Shown here one piece after another: positions 44,581-54,403 of a stretch of DNA of 64,000 nucleotides. Position 1 is the stretch's first letter, and every line of letters starts with the position of its first letter. Location: positions 62,001 to 126,000 of the forward strand of contig CAIOTF010000017.1 of NCBI GenBank assembly GCA_903861125.1, read 5' to 3'. A program made the translations under genes and the position numbers. The notes beneath the pieces are model-generated. The model did not search any database. It saw only the letters and a program-made list of their open reading frames with translations, and was not told the DNA's origin. This DNA is from an uncultured Ignavibacteriota bacterium (lineage in GTDB: Bacteria; Bacteroidota; Ignavibacteria; UBA10030; UBA8401).

Positions 44581-45036
44581 TATGGTGAGGATAATATAAA
44601 AATATATCCAAATGAGTGTTATAATATTCGGAAAAATTATTTAGGGATTATTTCTTAACAAAAAAAGGGGATTTATGATGCGAGACATCTGAAAAATCTC
44701 AAATTTATGATAGGATGACAATGGACAATCTATTTTTCAGATGTCACGATGCATTATTTGTATTCATCGTTATTGGTTTTGCTGTCATAATTGTAATGTT
44801 TAGATGCTGTTACAGTGGTGCTTGATAAAGATTTTTATTGATTTACCATACACGGACGCAACAAATTGCACAACACAGAATATAGGAGAAATGTATCATT
44901 GAATTGGAATATACGATTTCCCCTGATTGAAGAATAATATTCAATTGCATATCTTCCATGAAATCACCTATCCGTAGTGAGAGCATTACAACGTAAAAAA
45001 CGTTCATATATTTTTGTACCCCTAAACAAAAAACAT
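44581..45036. other. 456-bp divergent intergenic region with 14-bp inverted repeat
   Basis: Separates the ZIP-like gene from the envelope-protein gene. A perfect 14-bp inverted repeat (44684-44697 with 44732-44745, GACATCTGAAAAAT/ATTTTTCAGATGTC) has a 34-bp spacer. It is too widely spaced for a simple terminator and lies in a promoter-type region, so an operator or structured leader is possible. Nothing else is seen. Confidence 0.5.
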
Positions 45037-45858
45037 ATGCAAACAAATCGGATCGTAAAATTGATTGTGCTGTTTCTTCTCCAGTCGGCTGCAATAGCAG
45101 ATGACCTCTATCTGAAAAACGGCTTACTCTACACGAACGTACTTGTATTGGATACAACAGGCGTTACAATTTATTTTGTGCGGGATAGTGTTACGATAAG
45201 CATTGGTTCAGAGTTGATCGAAAAAATAGAAAAAAAAGATGTCATCCCGAACCTGCGATCAACAAGGGAAATTTACTCCCAATCAAAATATGATGAGTTC
45301 CGGCTGCTCAACCAACAAATAGCACTATTACACGATAAAGAAAAAAACAGACCGGTCGAAGATTCTGTGGCTAAAGTAAATCAGCGGCTGGACAGGCTTC
45401 AGCCTTGGCGCAGCTCCGTTTTTATGGCAATTGGTTATGGAACTCCGCAAGGGATGCGTTGTGAACTCGGATATAATATTGGCTCTAAGTTAAGTATGGC
45501 ATTTACATTTGGGATTGGTGACCAATGGTCTCGTGATCCTCAGGAAGGAATGCCGGGTGTCTCTCTTACAATTCGGATTCCAAATTTTAATTCTGCCGCT
45601 GCACCGTATGTTTCAATAATGCGGGGAACCACACTCACTATCTTCGGCGGACCGGATAGTTACACTCAATTATGTTTTGGATTCATCACTCCTTTAGCCT
45701 CTGCATTTCAACTGCGTCCAGAAATAGGGGTCGCATTTACTTCAAGGCACGTATCCGGAGGAACAAGTTTGTTTGGTGGAACTACGCCGGAAGTATACAA
45801 CGAGAGGACATTATTTTACATTCACGTTGCATTGGAAATTGATTTCCGTCAATTTTAA
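45037..45858 (+). CDS. Hypothetical secreted envelope protein
   Basis: I do not recognise this 273-aa protein. It has a signal peptide (MQTNRIVKLIVLFLLQSAAIA) and a domain beginning DDLYLKNGLLYTNVLVLDTT, with a predicted coiled segment (about 75-120: FRLLNQQIALLHDKEKN). A beta-rich C-terminal half ends in IHVALEIDFRQF, a pattern fitting an outer-membrane barrel or a periplasmic protein with a barrel end. The ATG at 45037 gives the clean signal sequence. It is a single gene with its own terminator. Confidence 0.65.
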   Translation: MQTNRIVKLIVLFLLQSAAIADDLYLKNGLLYTNVLVLDTTGVTIYFVRDSVTISIGSELIEKIEKKDVIPNLRSTREIYSQSKYDEFRLLNQQIALLHDKEKNRPVEDSVAKVNQRLDRLQPWRSSVFMAIGYGTPQGMRCELGYNIGSKLSMAFTFGIGDQWSRDPQEGMPGVSLTIRIPNFNSAAAPYVSIMRGTTLTIFGGPDSYTQLCFGFITPLASAFQLRPEIGVAFTSRHVSGGTSLFGGTTPEVYNERTLFYIHVALEIDFRQF

Positions 45859-45900
45859 TAATTGATGCGGTAACAACAAAATAATAACAATGTATCAAGA

Positions 45901-45931
45901 AAACGGAGACCACATCGAGTCTCCGTTTTTT
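45901..45931 (+). terminator. Terminator behind the envelope protein gene
   Basis: A 10-bp stem AAACGGAGAC/GTCTCCGTTT (45901-45910 with 45919-45928), 8-nt loop CACATCGA and T run to 45931. It lies about 40 bp past the stop. Confidence 0.8.
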
Positions 45932-46036
45932 ATTTCCAAATAGTTCTTTGGGGATCCGTAATTCCAAAGTTATTCAATCTCAGATAAGAGCAATCCCAGT
46001 GATATTTATAGGTGCTGATTATTTGTCATTGCTGTG

Positions 46037-46065
46037 TTGACAGGGAACCTAAGAGTGTGTATATT
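46037..46065 (+). promoter_or_regulatory. Promoter of the TetR-RND efflux operon (sigma-70-like)
   Basis: TTGACA (46037-46042), 17 bases, TATATT (46060-46065). It is a near-perfect sigma-70 promoter and also fits the Bacteroidota spacing. Transcription would start near 46072, inside the operator that follows. Confidence 0.65.
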
Positions 46066-46070
46066 GTTAA

Positions 46071-46091
46071 CGATAACGTTAAACGTTAGCG
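46071..46091. promoter_or_regulatory. Probable TetR operator
   Basis: A 21-bp palindrome whose arms match except at positions 3 and 19 (CGATAACGTT, central A, AACGTTAGCG). It overlaps the expected transcription start. A further CGTTAGCG half-site occurs at 46103-46110, 19 bp from the first copy at 46084-46091. The position points to autorepression by the TetR regulator encoded 38 bp downstream. Confidence 0.65.
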
Positions 46092-46128
46092 TTAAACGAA
46101 ATCGTTAGCGCTGAAAAGGAGTTTCTGC

Positions 46129-46749
46129 ATGGATACTAAACAAAAAATAGTGCAAGCCGCAGTGGAAATATTCGCCGAACGGGGAAGGCATGGAGCGCGC
46201 ATGGAAGAGATTGCGGCCAGGGCAGAAGTGAATAAGGCGATGGTCTATTACTACTTCACGACAAAAGAAAACCTCTTTCATGAAGTTATCGTTCTGGTGA
46301 TGCGTGAACTCTACCAGACTATCTTTGAGCAATTAGGAAAACCCGGTACGGAAAATGACAATCCGCTGGACCGCATCCGCCGTATGGTAACATCGCACTT
46401 TGAGGCATTTGCGTTGCATGAAAACTACGCAAAGGTGTTCGTGCAGGCAATAACACACGATCCGGATGAAGTAAAGAATACAATGGATATGTTCCGCAAA
46501 GCAAACTCCAACATGAATCCGCAAACATTCCTATCCGTGTTTGAAGAAGGAAAAGAAAAAAATATTTTCCGCACGATCGATACGCAGCAGGCCCTAATGT
46601 GTCTGATGGGTATGAGTATGATCCTCTTCTTCGGGAAACCGATGGCGGAAGTGATGTTCCATTCGATGCCTGGCGCACCGGATGTTCAGGGAGCAAGCGG
46701 AGAAACAATTACGGATCTTTTTCTGTACGGGATTGTGAAAAGAACATGA
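46129..46749 (+). CDS. TetR-family transcriptional regulator
   Basis: Repressor of 206 aa with the TetR DNA-binding domain at residues about 3-50 (KQKIVQAAVEIFAERGRHGA and ARAEVNKAMVYYYFTTKENL) and a divergent ligand-binding domain. AAGGAG precedes the ATG. It is first in a tripartite efflux operon (tolC-hlyD-acrB type) and a palindromic operator covers its transcription start. It probably represses the operon and responds to an efflux substrate. Confidence 0.93.
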   Translation: MDTKQKIVQAAVEIFAERGRHGARMEEIAARAEVNKAMVYYYFTTKENLFHEVIVLVMRELYQTIFEQLGKPGTENDNPLDRIRRMVTSHFEAFALHENYAKVFVQAITHDPDEVKNTMDMFRKANSNMNPQTFLSVFEEGKEKNIFRTIDTQQALMCLMGMSMILFFGKPMAEVMFHSMPGAPDVQGASGETITDLFLYGIVKRT

Positions 46750-46783
46750 CAACCGCACAAGCGAACAATAGAAAGGTACTTGC

Positions 46784-48085
46784 ATGAAATTCAGATTTTT
46801 TCTCTCATTATTATTTCCGTTGATCGTGTTTGCTCAGGAGAAGCAGCCGTTAACAATTGAAGAATGCATTCAGATAGGAATGAACAGCAGTAAATCGCTT
46901 CAGATCTCGAAATTGAAAGCGGCAGCAGCCGATGCCAAGTCGGGCGAGACGAATGCTTCGCTTCTTCCGTCGCTGAAACTCAGCGCGACGTATTCACGGT
47001 TGAGTGCTGTCAATCCGTTTGAGATCCAGATCGGACAAAGCCGCCTCTCTATCTCACCGTCGATCTTGAACAATTATCAGGCGCGTCTCACGCTCTCACA
47101 GCCGATCTTCACCGGCAATCGATTGTCCGGTACTGCGCAGCTGTCGGAATACAACGCAGGTGCTTCGCAGGAAGATTTGAACAAGGAAAAATCCCAGGTT
47201 GTTTTCGATGTCATCAACGCATATTGGTCGTATTACAAAGCGATCGAATTTAAACGTTCGGTGGAAGAAAATCTTACGCAGATACAATCGCACCTGCTGG
47301 ATATTGTGAACATGCAGAAACAGGGAATGGCCACAACGAACGATGTATTGAAAGTAAAAGTGCAGTTGAACAACATCGAGCTGCTGCTCATCGATGCGGA
47401 CAACGCCATGCAGCTTGCTTTGATCGGACTCAACAGCACGCTCGGTCTTCCGCTTTCCACAAATATTTTTATTACTTCCTCGCCGTCCGTTCAAGCGCAT
47501 GATACTCCGCCGGCAGGTGTTCTTGTAGAACAGGCAATGGCCGTTCGGCCCGAACTGAAAGGAATGGAACTGCGGCTGAAGGCAAGTGAAGAAGGAGTGA
47601 CAATTGCCAAATCCTCATGGTACCCACAGGTGATGGCCGGCGCTAATTATCTTTATGCAAATCCGAATCAGCGGATTTTCCCGTCGAAAGATCAGTTCAA
47701 CGGAACGTGGGATGTCGGCCTGTCGCTCTCATTCGACATCTGGAACTGGCAGACAGCTTCTTATCAGACGGCTCAGGCTGAGGCGGCAAGGGATCAGTCG
47801 CAGACGGCGCTTGCCCAAGCAAAAGATGCAGTCATTCTTGATGTTACATCAAGTTATCTCACAGCTCTTAAAGCGAAACACAAAATGGGGAAGGCGGAGG
47901 AAGGTGTGCAGCAGGCGGAAGAAAATTACCGTGTCACCAATGGTAAGTTCAAATCGGGGATGGCGATCAATTCGGATCTACTGGATGCCGAAAGCGCATT
48001 GCTGCAGGCAAAAGTAAATTCGACTGCAGCTGTTGTTGATTATCTGATTGCGCTTGCCAAACTCGATAAAGCTACCGGAAAATAG
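46784..48085 (+). CDS. TolC-family outer-membrane efflux protein
   Basis: Outer-membrane channel of 433 aa. A signal peptide (MKFRFFLSLLFPLIVFAQ) precedes LTIEECIQIGMNSSKSLQIS, and two long coiled-coil halves (LLPSLKLSATYSRLSAVNPF; AKSSWYPQVMAGANYLYAN) repeat the TolC pattern. The second half ends with LLDAESALLQAKVNSTAAVVDYLIALAKLDKATG, typical of the family. It forms the exit duct of the RND pump encoded next. The stop is 35 bp before the membrane-fusion gene. Confidence 0.92.
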   Translation: MKFRFFLSLLFPLIVFAQEKQPLTIEECIQIGMNSSKSLQISKLKAAAADAKSGETNASLLPSLKLSATYSRLSAVNPFEIQIGQSRLSISPSILNNYQARLTLSQPIFTGNRLSGTAQLSEYNAGASQEDLNKEKSQVVFDVINAYWSYYKAIEFKRSVEENLTQIQSHLLDIVNMQKQGMATTNDVLKVKVQLNNIELLLIDADNAMQLALIGLNSTLGLPLSTNIFITSSPSVQAHDTPPAGVLVEQAMAVRPELKGMELRLKASEEGVTIAKSSWYPQVMAGANYLYANPNQRIFPSKDQFNGTWDVGLSLSFDIWNWQTASYQTAQAEAARDQSQTALAQAKDAVILDVTSSYLTALKAKHKMGKAEEGVQQAEENYRVTNGKFKSGMAINSDLLDAESALLQAKVNSTAAVVDYLIALAKLDKATGK

Positions 48086-48119
48086 TCTTGTCACTTTGAA
48101 AATCAAAAAAGAGGAAACC

Positions 48120-49184
48120 ATGAACACATCACGCACCACAATACGCCGCACAATCATCGTCATAGCCGTGATCAGTGCAACTCTTATTCTTCTCTTCTAT
48201 AATAAATCACGAATGCAGGCGAAGGTGAAAAATAACGAGATTCAGGTTGCCGCTTCCGTTACGGTAACAAAAGCGCTCCTGAAATCAGTTCCGGTAACAC
48301 TCTCCATGGTCGGAACAACATTTCCGGACAGAGAAGTGGTTATTGTTTCGGAAACGCAGGGGAAAGTCGTTTCAGTGCATGCAAATACGGGTGATCGTGT
48401 CGTTGCAGGTGCGCTGATCGCAAAAGTGGACGACGAACTACGGCGTGCTGCATTGGCAAGCGCCGAGATCAATTTCGAAAAAGCAAAAAGTGATCGCGAC
48501 CGTTTCGAGCAGCTGCATAAGGATTCTTCCGTAAGCGATGCACAACTGGAAGGGGCGCGCCTTGCCGCCAAAGCTGCCGAAGTACAATTCATTACGGCAC
48601 GCCGCCAATTGAACGATACAAAAATTGTTGCACCGTTTACCGGAACGATTACATCGCGTACGATCGAAGTCGGATCAGTACTGGGGAACAATACCCCGGT
48701 TGCCGGCATCGTGGATATCAGTCAGCTGAAGATTAAACTGAGCATTGCGGAAAAAGATGCCTTTCGTTTGAAGGTGGGCGACCGCGTTGTGGTAACAACG
48801 GATATTTATCCATCCGCTGAATTCACCGGCACGATCAGAAACATCAATGCCAAAGGGGACGATGCACACGCGTACCCGATAGAAATAACACTTCCCAATA
48901 ATCCGAAGCAGCCGCTTAGGGCAGGCATGTTTGCCCGTGTTACATTCACATCGCTCGGTACGGACAAAGCAATCGTTATTCCCCGCGATGCACTGGTCGG
49001 ATCCATCCGCGACCCAAAAGTTTTCGTTGTCGAGAACAATTGTGCCATGCTGAAAAACGTTGTCATCAGAGCGGATGTCGGCAGCACGCTGGAGATCATC
49101 AGCGGCATTGCCGAAGGGGATGTTGTTGTGACAAACGGACAGATCAATTTAAAAGACCGCGCGGCGGTGACCATTCTGCAATAA
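48120..49184 (+). CDS. RND efflux membrane-fusion protein (HlyD/AcrA type)
   Basis: Periplasmic adaptor of 354 aa anchored by an N-terminal helix (IIVIAVISATLILLF). A biotinyl-lipoyl-like domain (VSETQGKVVSVHANTGDRV) and a hairpin (AGALIAKVDDELRRAAL; FTGTITSRTIEVGSVLG) follow, then the beta-barrel (ITLPNNPKQPLRAGMFARV). ATG at 48120 with GAGGAAA upstream is chosen over an earlier alternative inside tolC. It bridges the TolC-type channel and the RND permease. Confidence 0.93.
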   Translation: MNTSRTTIRRTIIVIAVISATLILLFYNKSRMQAKVKNNEIQVAASVTVTKALLKSVPVTLSMVGTTFPDREVVIVSETQGKVVSVHANTGDRVVAGALIAKVDDELRRAALASAEINFEKAKSDRDRFEQLHKDSSVSDAQLEGARLAAKAAEVQFITARRQLNDTKIVAPFTGTITSRTIEVGSVLGNNTPVAGIVDISQLKIKLSIAEKDAFRLKVGDRVVVTTDIYPSAEFTGTIRNINAKGDDAHAYPIEITLPNNPKQPLRAGMFARVTFTSLGTDKAIVIPRDALVGSIRDPKVFVVENNCAMLKNVVIRADVGSTLEIISGIAEGDVVVTNGQINLKDRAAVTILQ

Positions 49185-49205
49185 TTTGAACTGAGGAATA
49201 CATTC

Positions 49206-52200
49206 ATGACTATCACTGAACTCGCAATCAAACGGCCGTCGCTCGTTGTCGTTGTATTTTCATCGCTTGCTGTGCTTGGAATTTTCGGATTCTCCCAGCT
49301 CAAATATGAATTGATGCCGAAAATGACACCGCCGATTGTTACCATCACCACCATTTATCCCGGCGGCTCACCGAACGAAGTCGAAACCTCCGTTACCAAA
49401 CTGATCGAGGATGCCGTTACCGGACTCGATAAAATTTCCGCCATTCGCGGCACATCATCCGAAAGCCGTTCTTTCGTGATGATCGAATTCGATCAGACGG
49501 TGGATGTCAATCAGTCACTTCAGGATGCGCAGCGCAAAGTTAATGAAGTTGCCGACCGTCTGCCGGCAAGTGCGCGCAAACCGATTATTTCGAAACTTGC
49601 CTTCGACGAGATTCCTGTACTCCGTATGGCAGTGCGAAGTTCGATGCCGTCAAAAGAATTTTACCGTTTCGTGCAGGACAATATTCAACCGCGTATATCC
49701 AAAGTGGGTGGAGTCGGTATGGTCGCTCTGCTCGGCGGCGATGCGCGCGAGATCAATGTTAACATCGATGCGCAGAAACTGAAAAGCTGCGGCCTTTCAC
49801 TTTTCCTTGTTACTCAGGCGATCAAAGGTGCCAATATTGATTTTCCCACCGGGAAGATCAAAGAAAACAGCAGTCAGTTCACCGTGCGTATCGCCGGCAA
49901 ATTTTCATCAATTGAAGATCTGAGCGAACTGGTTGTCGGCCGTTCGAAACAGGGGAGCGAAATATGTCTGCGCGATGTTGCCGACGTGAAGGATGCTGTC
50001 ATCGAAACATTCAATATCAACCGGCTCAACGGAGTTTCCTCTATCGGTATTTTGGTGCAGAAATCAAGCGATGCGAATTCTGTTGAGGTGAGCAAATATG
50101 TGCGTCAGGAACTTGCCGGGATGGAAAAAGATTATGCGAACATCCAGCTGTCATTCACAATCGCACAGGACGGCAGCACATTCACCATGGATTCAGCCAA
50201 TGCGGTGAAAGAAGATCTCGCCATTGCCGTAGTGCTTGTTGCTATGGTGATGCTCGTGTTCCTGCACAGTATCCGCAATTCGCTGATCGTCATGGTGGCC
50301 ATTCCCTCGTCGCTCGTGTCGGTGTTTTTTGCGATGTATCTTTTTGATTTTTCTTTGAATCTGATGACGCTCCTCGCCATGTCCCTTGTGATCGGCATTC
50401 TGGTGGATGATTCCATCGTCGTGCTCGAGAATATTTATCGCCATCTGGAACAGGGGGAAGAGCAGCGCTCAGCCGCATTAAAAGGAAGAAATGAAATTGG
50501 TTTCGCAGCGCTGTCGATTACATTTGTCGATGTAGTGGTCTTTCTGCCGCTGGCCCTGATCACCGGCATGATCGGAAGCTTTTTGCGTCAGTATGCGCTT
50601 GTTGTTGTATTTTCTACACTCATGAGTCTGCTGGTTTCCTTTACCATTACGCCGATGCTCGCTTCACGGTTCACAAAACTGGAGCATGTTTCCGATACTT
50701 CAATGATGGGACGATTCGGTCTCTGGTTTGAGAAACAATTCAATATTCTGGTCGGCAAATATGCTTCGCTGCTCCGCTGGGCTCTTGCCAACGGCGGAAA
50801 AGTTGCCGTGCTCACTACATTACTTTTTCTCTCGTCATTTCTGCTGGTCGGATTCGGATTCATCGGCAACGAATTTATTCCCGTGGTCGATCGCGGTGAA
50901 CTGATTATCACTATCGAACTGGCTCCTGGCGCCACCATCGAGAAGACAAACGAGATTTCCCGTCAGGTAGAAAATTTGCTGAGTAAAATGCCCGAGGTGC
51001 AGAGTGTGCTCTCGAATGTCGGCGCATCATCGGAAGGACTGATCGGTGTATTCTCCAACAATGCTGCCGAACTCAATGTTACACTGATCGATAAGAGCCG
51101 CCGTTCTGAACCAACGGATATTATCGGACAGCGGATCAAACGTTCCATCCTGCAGATTCCCGGTGTCAGCGTGCGCGTTAATCCGGTAAGTCTCATGGGT
51201 ACGTCTAACCGCACTCCGATACAGATACTCATAAACGGAACGAAGTACGACGATGTTATGAAGAGCGCACAGATTGTTGCGAATGTGATTCGCACGGTGC
51301 CGGGAACTACCGACGTGCGGCTCTCATCGGAAGAGGGGAAACCGGAATTGCGCGTGGAGATCGACCGGAAGAAAATGGCGGCGCTCGGCCTCACCATTAA
51401 TGATGTCGGTCAGAATCTGCGCATTGCGCTGACCGGCGATGATGATTCAAAATATCGTGAAGGCGTTCAGGAATACGCGATCCGTGTGCGGTTGGATGAA
51501 TACGACCGTTCCAATACATCCACGCTCGGCAATCTTTCATTCCTCAATAATCGCGGACAGCAGATTGAATTGAAACAGTTCGCTGCGATCTATCAAACCA
51601 CCGGACCGACAAAACTGGAACGCGAAAACCGCATCGGGGCCATTAATGTGTACTCGCAGATCTTCGGCACAACCAGCGGAGCCGTTGCGACGGCGATCAG
51701 AGGGAAGATGGAATCTGTCACGCTGCCAACAGGCGTAACGTGGGCATTTACCGGCGATCAGAAAAACATGGCGGATTCATTCCGGAGTCTGCTCCTGGCT
51801 CTCTTTGCCGGAATTCTTTTTGTGTATATGATTATGGTTGCACTTTACGACTCGTATGTTTATCCGTTCGTTGTGCTCTTTTCAATTCCGGTGGCGATCG
51901 TCGGGGCACTCTTTGCGTTGGCGCTGACGTCGAAGAGCATCAGCATTTATTCGATGCTCGGCATTATTATGCTTGTGGGTCTTGTGGCCAAGAATGCCAT
52001 ATTGCTTGTGGATCGTGCAAATCAAATGAAGGATGAAAAAGGATTTACATCCTACGACGCATTGCTCGAGGCAGGTCAAACGCGGCTTCGTCCGATTCTT
52101 ATGACAACAATGGCCATGGTCATCGGCATGATGCCGATTGCGCTCTCTACATCCGCCGGTTCTGAAGCAAAGTCCGGACTTGCGGTTGTTCTTATCGGCG

Positions 52201-52301
52201 GACTGCTCAGCTCCATGCTTCTTACGCTTGTGGTCGTACCAGTTGTCTTTGCACGTGTGGACAAAATGAAAGCACGTGTGCAGGCATATTTCGCCAAGTA
52301 A
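49206..52301 (+). CDS. RND multidrug efflux permease (AcrB/HAE1 family)
   Basis: Proton-driven inner-membrane pump of 1031 aa with about 12 helices and two periplasmic loops. LAIKRPSLVVVVFSSLAVLG and ITTIYPGGSPNEVETSVTK open it; GILVDDSIVVLENIYRHL (the proton-relay Asp pair), FLPLALITGMIGSFLRQYAL and the C-terminal TTMAMVIGMMPIALS match HAE1-type pumps. It completes a TetR-TolC-MFP-RND operon and faces several hundred non-coding bases behind it. Confidence 0.96.
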   Translation: MTITELAIKRPSLVVVVFSSLAVLGIFGFSQLKYELMPKMTPPIVTITTIYPGGSPNEVETSVTKLIEDAVTGLDKISAIRGTSSESRSFVMIEFDQTVDVNQSLQDAQRKVNEVADRLPASARKPIISKLAFDEIPVLRMAVRSSMPSKEFYRFVQDNIQPRISKVGGVGMVALLGGDAREINVNIDAQKLKSCGLSLFLVTQAIKGANIDFPTGKIKENSSQFTVRIAGKFSSIEDLSELVVGRSKQGSEICLRDVADVKDAVIETFNINRLNGVSSIGILVQKSSDANSVEVSKYVRQELAGMEKDYANIQLSFTIAQDGSTFTMDSANAVKEDLAIAVVLVAMVMLVFLHSIRNSLIVMVAIPSSLVSVFFAMYLFDFSLNLMTLLAMSLVIGILVDDSIVVLENIYRHLEQGEEQRSAALKGRNEIGFAALSITFVDVVVFLPLALITGMIGSFLRQYALVVVFSTLMSLLVSFTITPMLASRFTKLEHVSDTSMMGRFGLWFEKQFNILVGKYASLLRWALANGGKVAVLTTLLFLSSFLLVGFGFIGNEFIPVVDRGELIITIELAPGATIEKTNEISRQVENLLSKMPEVQSVLSNVGASSEGLIGVFSNNAAELNVTLIDKSRRSEPTDIIGQRIKRSILQIPGVSVRVNPVSLMGTSNRTPIQILINGTKYDDVMKSAQIVANVIRTVPGTTDVRLSSEEGKPELRVEIDRKKMAALGLTINDVGQNLRIALTGDDDSKYREGVQEYAIRVRLDEYDRSNTSTLGNLSFLNNRGQQIELKQFAAIYQTTGPTKLERENRIGAINVYSQIFGTTSGAVATAIRGKMESVTLPTGVTWAFTGDQKNMADSFRSLLLALFAGILFVYMIMVALYDSYVYPFVVLFSIPVAIVGALFALALTSKSISIYSMLGIIMLVGLVAKNAILLVDRANQMKDEKGFTSYDALLEAGQTRLRPILMTTMAMVIGMMPIALSTSAGSEAKSGLAVVLIGGLLSSMLLTLVVVPVVFARVDKMKARVQAYFAK

Positions 52302-52869
52302 CGAAAGTTTTTTTCAACGAGTTGTTTTAAAATAGCTGCCTGAAAAATATTCTTCTTTAATCTTAATGAGGGTGTTAATTTTTTTGGGATACGCAATCTT
52401 GTACTAAAAACAATATTGCTGTTCCGAAGATGTAAAGACACCTCCCGCCGTAATAACTCCATTAAACATTGGATAGTTAAAGGATTTCGTTCTATTAACG
52501 CCTAATGTACCAGCTGTAATTAATTAATATGATAGTATTAACGAATATTGTGTTGTAGTTGTAGTCGGCGTTGTCTATCTTCTAAAGACAAATTTGTCTG
52601 ATTTAAGTAAGGTTTTTGCTATGGTGCTATTATCATGTAAGCACTATAGCAAATCGGAATCAATAAGACGTTCATTTAAAGTTCCCGCCAATAAGAATCA
52701 CTCTGTTTTTAATTTTTACAACACATCGTTCTGAAGAACTAAATTTATTTTCAAGATTTGGTTTCACTCAGGGAGTATTCTTGAAACACAGAAAACTTTT
52801 ATTTTCAAACTAATACATCGGATAGAAAAGTAATTCACTAAACATATCACATCTCATTAGGGGTCCTTT
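52302..52869. other. 568-bp intergenic stretch with two palindromes
   Basis: No gene. A perfect 14-nt palindrome AGACAAATTTGTCT (52586-52599) is followed by a 14-bp stem with one G-U pair (TTTGCTATGGTGCT at 52615-52628 with AGCACTATAGCAAA at 52640-52653; 11-nt loop). No U run follows, so neither is a normal terminator. The rest is AT-rich and should hold the promoter of the YCF48-repeat gene. Confidence 0.45.
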
Positions 52870-54387
52870 ATGAAAGCATTATTGCATCTCGCAGCATTGT
52901 ATTTGATATTTTTGGCAACATCAAATAATTGTTTCTCACAAACGTGGAATTCACAATCAAGCCCATCGGGATTTATATTGCGTGGCGTTTCATTTATTGA
53001 TGCAAATAACGGAATTGCTGTAGGTACAAGTGGATTACCAGGAATTATAAGAACTACAAACGGTGGCGCAAATTGGATAGCAGCAACAACGGCACCCAAT
53101 TGGGGGTTTTATAGTGTTTCCTTTGTGACCGGCACACCTATAGCAGTTGCTGTAGGTGTAAGTGGATCGATTGATAAAACGACAGATGGTGGTGTTACGT
53201 GGGTCGACCAAACAAGTCCAAATGCACAAACTTTGTGGGCTGTTTCCTTTACAAGTACAAATATCGGAACGGCAGTTGGTAATTTAGGAACAATTATTAG
53301 AACCACAGATGGTGGTGCGAATTGGACAGCACAAACAAGCAATACAACAAACGGCTTGTATAGCGTTTCATTTACGGATGCAAATAATGGCACCGTTGTA
53401 GGTGAAAGCGGAATAATCCTTAGAACAACAAATGGTGGTACGAATTGGACAGCACAAACAAGTAATACGGTGAATAATTTATATGGTGTTTCTTTTATAG
53501 ATGCAAATAACGGTACAGCTGTTGGCATAGGCGCAACAATCGCAAAAACCACAAATGGCGGAACGGCCTGGACGGTAAAAACAAGTGGTTCAAATGATTT
53601 ATTCGGCGTTTCCTTTACAGATGCGAATAACGGTACGGCTGTCGGCACTAATGGTACAATTCTTAGAACCACAAACGGTGGAACAAACTGGTCAGGACAG
53701 ACAAACAATGCGGGAGTGTATTCTTTATTTGGTGTTTCCTTTACCGATGCAAATATCGGTACAGCTGTAGGTCAAACTGGAATAATCGAAAGAACAACAA
53801 ATGGAGCTTTACCTGTTGAACTTATTTCATTTACTGGTCTGTTAAATGGGAGCGAAGTTGTGTTAAGTTGGAAAACAGCAACAGAGACGAATAATTATGG
53901 TTTTGAAGTTGAAAAAAAACAGGTTAGCATTCAGTCTTCAGTGATTCATTGGCAAAAAGTTGGCTTCGTTGAAGGCAGCGGCACAACAAACTCGCCCAAA
54001 AAATATTCATTTACTGAAACAAATTTGACATCAGGAAAATATTCCTATCGTTTAAAACAAATCGACCGTGATGGTAAGATTGAATATTCAAAAGAAGTTG
54101 AAGTAACCGTAGCAAATGCACCGAAAGAATTTACTCTCTCTCAGAATTATCCAAATCCTTTCAATCCTTCAACAGTCATCAGTTATCAAATACCAGTGAA
54201 CGATCACGTATCATTAACAATTTATGATGCACTTGGCAGAGAAGTGGGAATATTGGTGAACGAGACGAAGGAGGCGGGATATTATTCTGCCGCATTTGAT
54301 GCTTCAAAACTTTCCAGCGGAATATATTTTGCACGATTGCAGAGCGGAGAAAGAACGCAGCTCAAGAAAATGCAATTATTGAAATAA
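52870..54387 (+). CDS. Secreted YCF48-repeat protein with T9SS C-terminal sorting domain
   Basis: A 505-aa surface or secreted protein. A signal peptide is followed by seven repeats of about 42 residues (residues about 35-315) of the YCF48/BNR propeller type, each with VSF-DANNGTAVG and a TTNGGTNW-like end. A linker of about 100 residues (ELISFTGLLNGSEVVLSWKT) follows, then the type IX sorting domain FTLSQNYPNPFNPSTVISYQ ending in LKKMQLLK. The propeller probably binds a ligand outside the cell. The repeats are also visible as DNA repeats of about 126 bp, prone to expansion or slippage. Confidence 0.9.
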   Translation: MKALLHLAALYLIFLATSNNCFSQTWNSQSSPSGFILRGVSFIDANNGIAVGTSGLPGIIRTTNGGANWIAATTAPNWGFYSVSFVTGTPIAVAVGVSGSIDKTTDGGVTWVDQTSPNAQTLWAVSFTSTNIGTAVGNLGTIIRTTDGGANWTAQTSNTTNGLYSVSFTDANNGTVVGESGIILRTTNGGTNWTAQTSNTVNNLYGVSFIDANNGTAVGIGATIAKTTNGGTAWTVKTSGSNDLFGVSFTDANNGTAVGTNGTILRTTNGGTNWSGQTNNAGVYSLFGVSFTDANIGTAVGQTGIIERTTNGALPVELISFTGLLNGSEVVLSWKTATETNNYGFEVEKKQVSIQSSVIHWQKVGFVEGSGTTNSPKKYSFTETNLTSGKYSYRLKQIDRDGKIEYSKEVEVTVANAPKEFTLSQNYPNPFNPSTVISYQIPVNDHVSLTIYDALGREVGILVNETKEAGYYSAAFDASKLSSGIYFARLQSGERTQLKKMQLLK

Positions 54388-54403
54388 TGTAACACGCTTG
54401 ATT

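Noticed and set aside
52302-52340. Rho-independent terminator directly after the RND permease
   Set aside because: A T run is present (TTTTTTT near 52310) but no stem precedes it.
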